Shown: positions 42,601 through 54,600 of the stretch, piece after piece
How the letters are laid out: the number at the start of each line of letters is the position of its first letter
Numbering within the stretch: the stretch's first letter is position 1
NCBI GenBank assembly: GCA_029721435.1
Contig: CM056582.1
Location: 41,498,611 to 41,562,610 of the forward strand
Length of the DNA stretch: 64,000 nt
Direction: 5' to 3'
From: Gymnothorax reevesii
Taxonomy: Eukaryota > Chordata > Actinopteri > Anguilliformes > Muraenidae
Position numbers and translations under genes: made by a program
The notes under the pieces: generated by a model
The model's input: the letters and a program-made list of their open reading frames with translations, nothing else
Databases searched by the model: none
What the model was told of the DNA's origin: nothing

Positions 42601-45600
42601 GTGTTTGTTTTACTTCTATTGTTGTTTTACTTATTATATTGCATACCAGTTTTGAATTGAAATGAAATTTGCTACACAAACATATGTTCATATGGCTCAT
42701 ATGAAAATGTTTGTTTTATTGTTAAATATCAAATAAATCAATACAATTTGAATATTGCCTCCCAGCATTTAAGAGTGGCTAAATATGTCCTGCCATATGA
42801 GTGATCAGTACTCACCAATAAGTAGGATAATACATGGTTTGCACTGACACATGGCGACATTTGGTGTGACATTCCAAATTGTAAAAAAAATAACATAGCT
42901 TTATTAATGATAAAACCAAAAAATGTTAATGGAATACATACAAAATGGCATCAGCAAGAGTCAAAAATATTTTAATAATTTTATATCAAGGTTTGTCTCA
43001 ATAAATGGAAAATGTGTTAACAGACCGACGGCATAGGTCTCACATTGAGCGATGATTTAGAAAATAATACACAAATTTGATTAATTTTCACAAAAATATA
43101 ATGGATCACAGTCTAGTTAGGATAAATGACTTTGATAAAGCGAGTAACTTAAGAAAAGTATTATCCATTTTCAGTTTATATACACAATTATTTTCATGTT
43201 ACACCATATGACTATTTTAGGCACTACTACAACAAATTGTCTCATAAATTCTGATTCCAATTGAAAATCTAAAAACAATATATGTTTCTGTAAAGATGAG
43301 AGTTAGTAGAACAAAAGTCAACCATATTTATGCCTGTTATTTAAAATTTTTGAAAAAAACACTTTTTTTATGGTAAATATGTCACTGACCCATTACCACA
43401 ACTCACGCCTACCCTATCTCTCATCAGTTGGCTTGTCGAACTTGCCCGGAAACGTGTGTACTCGTATTACTGGCGACCAGCTCGAGTCCCGGAGCCGCAT
43501 ATCTCGTTGCTCACTTTGCATCTAAACACGCAGAACTGTTATCATGAATGCTTTTTACTCTGTGTCTAAACACAGACAATGGTTTGAGTCCATGTGACGC
43601 TATGATTGGTCTCGGGTGAAATAAGAAGTTACATTCCGTTACTTTCAGTTTGGAGATTTTGTTTCGTTCATTTTCACCGTCATCACATGGTGACAGCCAA
43701 ACGAACTGATGCTGGTCATGCTGTGTCAGCACAAAAAGCTTGTGAAGATGCTGTCAACCCGTGGGCCACATGTGCAAAACAGTGAAGAGGAATCGTCAGG
43801 GTGAGCGAATGGTGAAACCACATTGTATTGTTGATAACAACTACGGTATGAGCGGTGTTGATTGCAGTGATCAACTGGTTGGTTCGCACCCGCCGACTGC
43901 GAAAAAGTTGAAACTGTGCGAATCTTGTGTAGTTTGCGCCAAGAACGGTGTAAGGAAAGAGTCACGCTACATGTGTGTGAGTTATTAGATTCTATTTTGC
44001 GTAGAAACCGTACTTCCAAACTTAGCATGCTGTCAAGAATTTTTAATGTGTAAATTTTTTTTTCATGTCACCGTCATTCTGTCACCTCGCAAGCTGTTTC
44101 TTTGTAAGTAAAAGATGTATATAGCGGAATTGATTGTATCCGTCTCGTATATGACATCGCATGAACTCAAGTCAGTGTCTGGATGGTTTAGCTGCCAAAC
44201 AGCACAGATCTTATTACCCATTATGCCAACGACCATAAGTGAAAATAATCTGGGCCAGTGCGCATCAGCAGCACTCACTGCTGCCCTGTTAAATACAACT
44301 CGCATGCGCTATCGTTGATAGACAAATCCGGGACTCAAGCCCGACGATTGTTCGCAAGTAAAAACAGCTCTGAGCAATAAGTGGTTAATTTACAAGAACA
44401 CATTAAGAACTTCATTAAGAACTGATGTTTCAGTCAAACAACCTTTGTCAGAGTTACTCCGATGAAGGTCGTTTGACCGAACCGTCAGTTCTAAATAAGG
44501 TCGGCGTGTTTTTGTGAAGTTAGCAGCGTTGCAGTATTTTTTTTTAATGTCATATGAACTTCTTCCTTAAAACTAGGACCCATTTTGATAATGATAATAA
44601 TAAATTAAATTTGAATAGCGCTTTTCATGCAGAAATGCAACCCAAAGTGCTTAACAAACAGCAAGTTAACAGGCATAAAACATAAAACAAATATGTATTT
44701 TAGGTAGAAATGACCAAGTAACAGCAAAATCGTTTTAAAAAAAAAATCTCAAGGAAGTATTCCGGCATTAAATCTTGACAGATTATGGGAATTGTCCTTT
44801 TTTCCTAGACTAAGACAAAAATATTGCCATTGAGGGTAAGGTGAGTTTGAAACTAGTGAGATGAGCTGTGCAGGATTTTTGTTATCTCTGTAAAATTGGC
44901 ACACAATTTAGAGCCAAACTACCAGATTAAGTTGGGAAAACTCACCACAAAAATCAACTAGTAATTTAGTCATACGGAATTCAATCTTTTTTTTTTTTTT
45001 TTTTAAGAATTTTCCCATGGTCAATGAGGGTCAGACAAATTAGGGGGTGAATGTCTCCAATCATGCATCTGGGCACTTTAACCCCTTTGTGCAGAAGCCA
45101 AATTTGGCTATTTATGGGTTACCCACTTTAATGCTGTATAATTCAAGATTTAAGCTTCACAAAGATGAAAAATGTGGCTCAATTCAGGAAAGACACTTAC
45201 AGCATTTAGAATTACATTGTATTTCAGTTTATTTTCATGATTTTGGTAGAGAAAATGAGCAGCAAACATAAAAAATCTTCATGAGAATTCACCATTGAAA
45301 TTGCAAAAAAAATAATTCTGACGATTGAAAAACTGCTGGGGCTGAAAACTATACATTTCTGGTATCATAAACTCCTTGAGCACAAGTAGAATTCATCTTC
45401 AACATTACATTCTAGATTACCTACATGCTATTAGCCAAATTATACAGCTACCCAAGTGTCTCCCCAAAGTCTCAAAATGATTTGCTGTCAAATCATTAAA
45501 AAAATCACGTATTTAACACAATTAAAGCTTTAAGGCATGAAATTTAATATGAACGAATGATTTTCTGGTTGAGTTAAGTATGAATTTATCAATATCAGTG

Positions 45601-48600
45601 CAGTTGAATATCAGTGGTCACAAGCAACCTCTCCAAATATGAATCTTGCCTTTTCTCCATAATAAAGTTTAGAGTTTTGGCCATTTTTCTTCAAAGCCAG
45701 CACAAACACGCATTAAATAAACTGCTAATTAAACGGTCAGAACATTCACCCTGTAATGAAAGCTACCAGTCCCCTCTTCAAAGCTCACGAACCCATTTCA
45801 ACACTTATAAGGAGCAAGTACACCTCACTAACACAGTAATATCTGAATTCTGAAATATACCTTATTTTAACTGAACAGACACTCCACTTTCAGGGAATAT
45901 CAAATCCATTGCGTCTCCCGATTCAAAAGAAACGTGCAATGAACGTACCGGGGGTCCACACCAAAATGCACGGGCAGTTCGCGTTTTAAACAGGAAAAAA
46001 ACCTCGACATTCGACTTTGTTGAGTACATATACATTCCGAAACAGAAAAAAAAAAAATAGCAGCCTGACCTTTTTCGTGAATCCCTCCTCCAGAGACATT
46101 GACTGTATAAAATAGAGACCGATGTATCCAGTTGCAAGGACCCTCCGGTCCTGTTTCATTCGAAATAATTCCAATAGAGCATATCGTTCTCATTTAAATC
46201 CTGTAATGTAACTGAACACTTCAAGGCCAGTTTTGCGAACCGATTTTCTATAAATCCCGTCTATTTTAGCCGCGTATTGTGCATAACGTAGACAGGATAC
46301 AACCGAGCCAGCTGATACGCATTGGTTTGTATGCTCTGTGTTTGTCCAATCAATGTGTTTCACTTACTCTAAAATGTTTAAACACTCGGGAATTGGATAA
46401 GAAACGAGCCAATCAATACATTGTCATCAGGGAAACTTTACGAGGCCATGAAGTGTAACTCTACAATTACGCAGAAGAGCTTGAGTGTATGGTTGAGTGA
46501 TTGGCTATCAACGCCAGTACTCGGGTGGATATAAGGAAGCGCTGGATTTGGCAATGAATGAATCTGCGCGTAAATCCACGGTAGGGAACTACAATTTTTT
46601 TTGTATGGGACAACTGTAATAGGCAATAGAATGTGAGAGAATCAATACCATGTCGATTTTTTTGCCTCAGAAAACTGATTTTTATGAACTACTAATTGGA
46701 ATACTGTTAGCTCACTGTGGCTAAACTGGTTGCTACTAAGGATAACGATTTTTTCTGTGTCAAGATATCGTTTTTTCAAACTGCTGAATCGACACTATGG
46801 GCAAGGATACTGACCAGTTTGCACATCAGGCTTAGCTGAGGAGTTTAATTCATGCAGCTCTCAAAAAACAGGGAGTGGAGTGAACTTCACCGTATTCAGA
46901 ACCGCGTTCGAGGTCTGCTTGCTTGTGAACATTCAATAACTGATCCGGGGGTGCCATCTAGTGATCGAGTACAGTAACAGCGTACTTCCAATGTGCAGGT
47001 CTATAGACGCGGGCATCTACATCTGCAGAAAGGGGTTAAATAAGCTAAGGTTTTGGCTCAGAGACATTAACTATACTTAAAGTGTATTTACAAAACCAAA
47101 GCACTTTTTACAACCGAGATATTTTTGAAGTGCCTTGTGGCCAGCTGCTCTACTTCAATAACAAAGTACAGAGTTGCCCTGTTAAGGGTTAAGGGTTCAG
47201 GGTTAAGTACAAGGTAATGGCAACAATCAGCAGGACCTGTCTCTCACCAGGACCAGAATGCAGACCCCTGGCCAGATCCATACTTCTGGCATCAATGTCT
47301 GTTCTGTTAGATTTTAATTCCTTTCTTTGTGATGACTCAAAATGCCCTGTGCTGCAGCTTTCACAATGATGCCACAAGATGTAGCTGTTTAATCATTATT
47401 CCAAATGATGTTGTGTTAGATTGCTTGTAATGCAGTAGTCCCACAGGAGATTACACATGACTCGGCTTTTTGCTGCAAAATCTTGACTGCTGTGCAGAAA
47501 ACGTGTTGTTGTGCCGGTTGAAATGGCCACCGTTTGTATAAATCGTTTGTGGCAATCGAAATGAAAGATGCACTCGTATTTGTGCTCTCTCTTCTATTTC
47601 AATGGTGTTATTGCTGCTGCCTGTTTCATTTGAAGGATTATATTGAAATCTCTTTTGAGTACCCACACTGATATTGCACAGAAATGCAGTGAGGTCCATA
47701 AGTCTTTGGGAAATGATGCAGCTCTCAAGGGTGTGAATTCCTAGTGCAGACTGTTGGCTTTTGTCTTCGGGCTTTTATATCCCAAGTAAGTAAACTGGAT
47801 ACCAGTTTCCGCCCTTTCAAAATCTGCCTCTGTACAAGTACTTGAAGATCTCACTGTATGTGTCATAAAGAAATAATTTTCTATGTAAGAAGAGTCACGT
47901 TTCTTATATCTTCGTGTTAATGTAGCATTAAAGCTGAATCCGAAAAATTAAAACACAATCAGCTCGGTTGCAGGTTCTAACGCAGTTCAATTCAGCGCTT
48001 TTAACTGCAAGATCAAGGTATCTCGGGCACAGTCTGGACATCTTGGTTCGGCTGGCGGCTTTTGATGGATATTGTGTGTGATGGGAGATCTGTCGGCTCC
48101 GGCTGGAATCTGAAGAGACTTGTCAGCATTTTTTGTTTGCAAATGGCGGGTTTTGTTTCTCACTTTGATTTTCTGCGAATAAAGCAGGTGGCAGGCCTCC
48201 TCCCCCTTGGGAAACGGCGAGCGACGGGCGGATCGGCGGAGAGAAAGCGGCTGCGTCTAAGGGCCCGACAGGTTGAGCCGATTACGCAGCGCCTGTGCTA
48301 ATGTTGAACAGTAATCCGCTGACAGTTGGGCTCCTTAAGGGCTGCAGTGGGATGTTGAGACCGCACATCAGGGCCGGCTGCTCCTGTCTCCGCTTTAATG
48401 AAGTCCATCATTCAAACTGTATTAAATGCTGCTACTACAACCAGTACTACCCCAAATCAGGAAATATAGGTGTGGAATGTTGATTCACAGGCCACTACTT
48501 TCAGCTTTGGCTTATCTTTGACCTGTGGCACGGTTAGCAATGTTGGCCCGCAATAAGGAAGTTCCGGGTTTGAGCCCTGGCCGGCCAGGGCCTTTCTGTG

Positions 48601-51600
48601 TGGAGTTTGCATGTTCTCCCCTTGTTTGCGTGGGTTTCCTCTGGGAACTCCGGTTTCTGCCACCCAGAAAAACATGTATCATAGGAACACTCCCGCCAGT
48701 ACCCCTGACCAAGGAACTGGCTTTAGAACTGGTCCCCGGGCGCTGCTCTGTGGCTGCCCACTGCTACCAACTCCTGTAGGAAGAGTTCATTTCAGAGGAC
48801 AAATTACCTCGGGCTTCAATAAGAAGTATATCAGGAAGGTATTATGAGGAAAACAATACTGTGGCACATTAGTTGATGAATCACCATAGGAATTTTACAA
48901 AATAAATCCTTATTTTAATTTTGACTCTTGCAACAGAATTTCGATTCTTTTTGATTTTTACAACAGAATTATGTCTCTCCCCCTGAGGGGAGGGGCGGGA
49001 CGTATTGTTGTTTTTGTCCTGTTTCCCGTGTGTGTTCCCACCACTTGCGGACTATAACTCAGAAACCATTTGATATATTTCCATGAAAATGTGCACACAT
49101 TTGCATCAGGTTGTGCAGATGTGCCTGTTGCTATTTGGAGGTTATTTATTGACTTTTCTAGTTTCTTCCTAAATGCCTGTGAAAGTCAATGGGGCTGTGT
49201 TTGGGTGTGGGGAGACTTTTGTTTTTTTTTGTTTTTTTTTTTGCCTGTCAAACAATCTCAAGTTTGATTCTTTATCAGAAAAAGTTGGGATGGTAAAGCA
49301 TTTCCCACTTTAATGTTGCTCTCCATTTCACAACACTGATTAAGTGGGACTGAAGACACAAAGTAATTAAGTGTTTCAAGTGTTGTTCTGCTCCATTCTT
49401 TCTGCAAAAAAGTCTTTAGGTGTGCAACACTACCTGGTTTTTGTCGCATTTTGCATTTGAACATGCGCCACAGATTCTCTGTTGGGGGCAAGTCAGGACT
49501 GCAGACAGGCCAGTCCAGCACCCTCTTTTTTTCACAGCCATGCCTTTGTAATGTATTCAGAAAGAGGTTTTGCATTGTCTTGTTGAAACATCCAGTGGCG
49601 TCCCTGGCAGAGTTGTGGTCTTCAAGGCAGCATATGTTGCTCCAGTATCTGTGTACTTTCAGCATTTATCATTAATGGTGCTTTCAGGGCTTTGTGTCAA
49701 CCCCATGCCATGACAGAGCATGGCTTTAGGGCTTGTTGATAGTAACTGTCTGGATGGTCCTTTTCATGTTTATTCGCTCAGCAGCCGATAGGCTCCCCTG
49801 CAAGAGCTCTTTTAAACAAGTTGACACATGATAGGTTTTCAACAGCTGAGGATAATTACATTTTTAATTCCTTGGAAATGTATTCAGCGCTCAAAGGGTT
49901 AAAATCACCTGCTGGCATCAGCTGTTTTAAATTCCATCATTATGTCATTTCAAAATACCTAGTTGCTGTGAGTCCTAAATTGCACCTGTCCAAACTTATT
50001 TGGAATGGGTTGCGGTCCATTGTGCCTGGACTGGATGTATATTTGCAAATAGAATGACGCTGACCAGGCAAAACATGAAGTAATTTGCTTTTAGACTGTT
50101 CGCTATGAAAAACGCGTCAAATTAGAAATCAATGCTTTCTGTTTTTAAGTGCATTTTCCTTACTGTCACAGGTTTATCCAAGTTGGGGTTATAATAGTAG
50201 TAGTAGTAATAATAATAATAATAATAATAACACTCGTTGACTCCTTCTCAGACAATCAATATACCTTTTGTAATAAATCTACTATAATCATGATAACATT
50301 CAATTCATTTCAATTCATTTGTATAGCGCTTTTCACAGATGGACTGTCACAAAGACACTTTACAGTGAGAGTTTAAATAAATAAATGGCAGTGCCCAGCC
50401 TATTCCCCGCTAGAGCAAATGAGGCAAAAAACTCCTAGTAGGGAGAAAAATCCTCAAACAGAGGTGAGGAAAAACTCCCCTGTGGGAAGAAATCTCAGGA
50501 GGTACCCGGGTATAGTGGGGAAGCCCATTCTCTGCTGGCAAGCTAATTAATAACATGATAAAGCAAAATAGGATAAAATGGCAATAGAGATGTTTGCAAG
50601 TCATAATATTGTAGTTTAATTTAACTGCTGAAATAATTGGTGTGAGCGCAGCGAGTCCTTTATTGGTCAGCTCAATGTGCCCTCTGTTTGTATGTATGTG
50701 TGTTTGTATGTATTGGGGATGTAAACTATCGATTAATTCATTAATCATTAGTCTGTTCACCTAATAGACCGATTAACAATTAATTGATAAGCGGCAATTC
50801 TCCTGAGAACCTAAATTTCCCTAGGTATCAGTATGTTCTTCAACATAAAAAGCTAAACATTACTTATGTTACACTGAATAAAAAATGTACGTGACATTCA
50901 TTTATCAATGATTTATTGTACCATTTGGGATCCATCCCAGACAATAGCATTTATGTTAAGAAAATGAACTCCGCATAGAAAATAAAATATGATTGCTACT
51001 TTCACATGAAAATAAATTGCACACTGGCCCTTATGTTGCGTGTGAAACATTAACAGAGCAGAATTCTAAATGGAAAATAAATTGTTATGTAGGCTAAGCC
51101 TATATTAAATAGTGTATAAAATAACAAAATATTAACCTAGTAGGGTACTTATTTTGAAAGAAATGTGAAACATAAGTGGACCTTATAAGTTCTTTGAACT
51201 TATTGAATTGAGTCCCTTGAATTGAGAAAGGCAACAGCACAATAACTATGACCCAGAAACTTAAAATTACAGGCTGATCGAAAACTTCAAAATCCCTGAG
51301 AAAAAAAAATTAGAGGACCTACCTTGGAGCAATCAAATTAAAATATTGGCTGCCTTTTCTGAAACAAAAAATTCCCTGTCCAATTAGGTTTTAAATAGGC
51401 ACCTCATAACATAGATCCTAGACCCAAATATTTTTGTTCATCACTACTACTATTCAGTGATGTGTCTGTCTCTCTGTCAGCAGTGCGTAGCGCACAACGT
51501 ACGTCACTCCGCATACGTCATTACGTTACTGTGAAATGAACGCTGGCCTTATCATTTTTCTTTACTTCACGTAGGCTCAATTCAGCCTCGCTTTGTTTCA

Positions 51601-54600
51601 CACAGCCGGACCTCAAGTTTGCAGTGCTGGCTTCAGTCTGTCTGGAGCGAACTGAAAAGCCAAGGTGATCTTTCGCTACAAATCCGAGCACATTATGAGA
51701 TTAACTATGAACACTCCGGCTAACTTCACTGTATTCGGTCTCACAGAAGTAAAGCCAAGCTTGGCCTGCGAGCAGGCTCTCTTGTTTGCGTTGGGGGAGA
51801 GGGAGTGAAAAGCCTGCACGAAAGCCAGGGTTTTGTGAGTGCCCCGCATTCGTTCACGAATGCAGCATTCTGATTGGTCGAATTTCACAGCGCACAAATT
51901 CAAAGCTGACATTTGAACACTCTAGAGATGGGATTTATGGCTCTTTGAAGGGAGCTGGATCTTGAAGAGCCATACCTTTCAAAGAGCTGTTCAAAAGACT
52001 GGCTCCTTGTTATATTTTTTTATTTTCTAAAAGTCAACCAGGGGTCACTAGTTTTTATCAAGGAAACAATCGCTGGTAGCTGTTGTAAGTTAAGTTTTAG
52101 ATCAGAATAATTTAAACTTGCACATCCCACCAATATATACTCTATTGGTGGGAATTACTCTGAAATATTGATAAGAATATCATTTGGCTTGTGTTTTCAT
52201 TGAAAACATTCCATAAGATGGTGCCATATCCCCATGCTTTGACAGTGAGGTCACCATTTTGAATTTTCCCTCGCCTAAAAAACTTTGTGGCACAATAAAA
52301 ACTACACAGGCTACAGGTAACTTCTATGCAAAACAACTTGACTTTAAAATTTTCCCACACAGGTACATTTTAACAATACAGAAAAAAATATAAAAATAAT
52401 AAATAAGAATTTAAAAAATTATATATGTTTATAAAAAATATTAATAGAACTAGATTAAAAATTAGGACATGATAAAAATGTGAATGCAAAATTGTACTAC
52501 CCTTCCTGGTGTTTGTACACCTGAACTACTTTACACACAGGAGCTCATCTCCTTGACTCGAATCCACATCAGAACAGATACAGCAGCAAATGTCTTCAGT
52601 CCAGTCGGGCGGCGCTCACTAATATTCTCCTCCCCTAAGTTAGCTGCACATATATAGCTGCGTTCATGTGAATGGAGTGTGCTGTGGACAACTGAACTTG
52701 AAGATGTCATTAGTCGTTCACATGAAGGCAGCGTGGACAACTCAGACTCATGGGGCAAAAAAAAAAAAAAGCTCTCGGGTTTTAGGACCGTAAAATGTTC
52801 AATGAATTGACCAATAATTTAAATTAATCGGTTAATTGTTTACATCCCTAGTATGTATGCATGTCTGCCATTGACCGGCTGCTCGCCCCAAACATGCTCT
52901 GCATGCTACTAGTACTAATGAAAATGGCAATTAGGTATTTCTCTTTACCAGTAGCTCCACCTCACGGCGTGTAATGAATTTTTAAAAGTGTTGTTAAACT
53001 GTCCCTGTGGACTGCAGCATGGACCATGTCCTTTCGTTCAGCGCTTAGATTAATAAAACTCAAAATTAAACGGCCTGAATTCCTCCCGAGTTGTTCTGTG
53101 TTTCTCATTGGCCATCAGTGTCCTGAAGGCAGCTGCTAGCTCCTTACATTTTCTTCTCTGTGATCGCACCTTCTCTTCATGTAAAATGATTTTCAATTGA
53201 CTTTCTGGTTTTTGGGGAGATTTTCCACACACAGTCCCTTAATTTGTCTTTTGTCTCAACTCGTCTGAGTCAAATCGATGAGACAATATGCCGTTATATA
53301 ACAAGTGGTGACAAAACGAGTTCTCCACCTCATCATAAGCATTTCTATTTCTGTCTGTTTGTAATTTGATATTTGTACAATATCCCGTTTACAGTACTGC
53401 CTCTCTCGTCCTCCTACCCGCCACCTGCCCGTATCTCCGTGTGGCAGACTGCCGTGACTCACCGTCCGCCCTGCCCTTTCTGTTCTTCGCTTTTTTAACA
53501 GTTTGTTATTCTTTTTTTGTCAGGGCCATGCTGAGACGGTGCGGTTCCTGGTGAGCGTGGCTCACGTAAACGCTGTTGACGACTTTGAGATCACGCCTGT
53601 GTTTGTGTCGGCACAATACGGACAGAGGCGATGCCTGGAGATCCTTGCCGATGCAGGTATAGAGGGGAGAGACAGCTCTGCTCACAGTAACGTTGGTAAC
53701 GCAGCACCTGTTCTCTCGATGTGGTGTGAGGTACCCACTGTCCTGCTTTATGGTGTGGGGTATCAGGTGTGCTTTGTAGCAGTCTGGGGTTACTGTCCTC
53801 CCGAGCTGTGTAGTTTTCTGGGGTATTTGCTGTGTTATTTGATGTTTTTGACAGTTTCAGCCATTGTACTGCTGTGTCACATTGCTTGTTTCACTCTACT
53901 AAACGTGAATGAAGTGGAAGCTCATACCGTTCACTCATAATGAATTTTGAGAGTCCGGTTTGCCCGGATTGCATGACTTTGCACTGTGGGAAGAAGCCGC
54001 AGTATCCAGGTTAAACCCACGTGAACACAAAGAGAGTGTATATATTCTGCACAGAAAGATTCCTGGCCTGGATTTGACCCCGCGATCTTGCTGTGAGGCA
54101 CCAATGCTCCACAATGATCCACCGTATTTACTGTATGTAGGTATTGTCTAGCAGTGAGGGATATATGATGGGTTTTATAGCAGTATGAGATATTGACTGT
54201 GTCTTATAGCAGGGGAGGCTCCGCTGCGGTTTGTAGCAATGTTGAGTATCTGTTATCTGTTTTGTATGGAGTTGGTGGTCTTTCACGATACTGTTCTTGT
54301 CATGCTGTACTTTTACACTGTTCTCTCCACAGGTGCTGACCTCAACTGCCAGTCACATGACCTGGCCACGCCTTTGCTGATCGCGTCACAGGAGGGACAC
54401 TTCGGCTGTGTGGAGGCACTATTGCGCCGTAACGCTGACCCAAACCTCTACTGCAACGATGAGAAATGGCAGCTCCCTATCCACGCTGCCGCCGAGTTCG
54501 GACACATCCGGTACTTTGGGGTCCCTCCTAAAATCTGGGGCTGTATGCTGTAGGTTACCTCCTTTTAAGCGGTATTGGACTTGCAGTCTACATGAATTTC

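Noticed and set aside
47177..47205. Interstitial telomeric repeat
   Set aside because: Only a few imperfect gttaaggg units; too short and irregular.
49258..49665. Host gene on the minus strand of ASB3 intron 3
   Set aside because: The only recognisable motif is the Tc1-type SPDL..TENLW block; no start region and no introns with conserved flanks.
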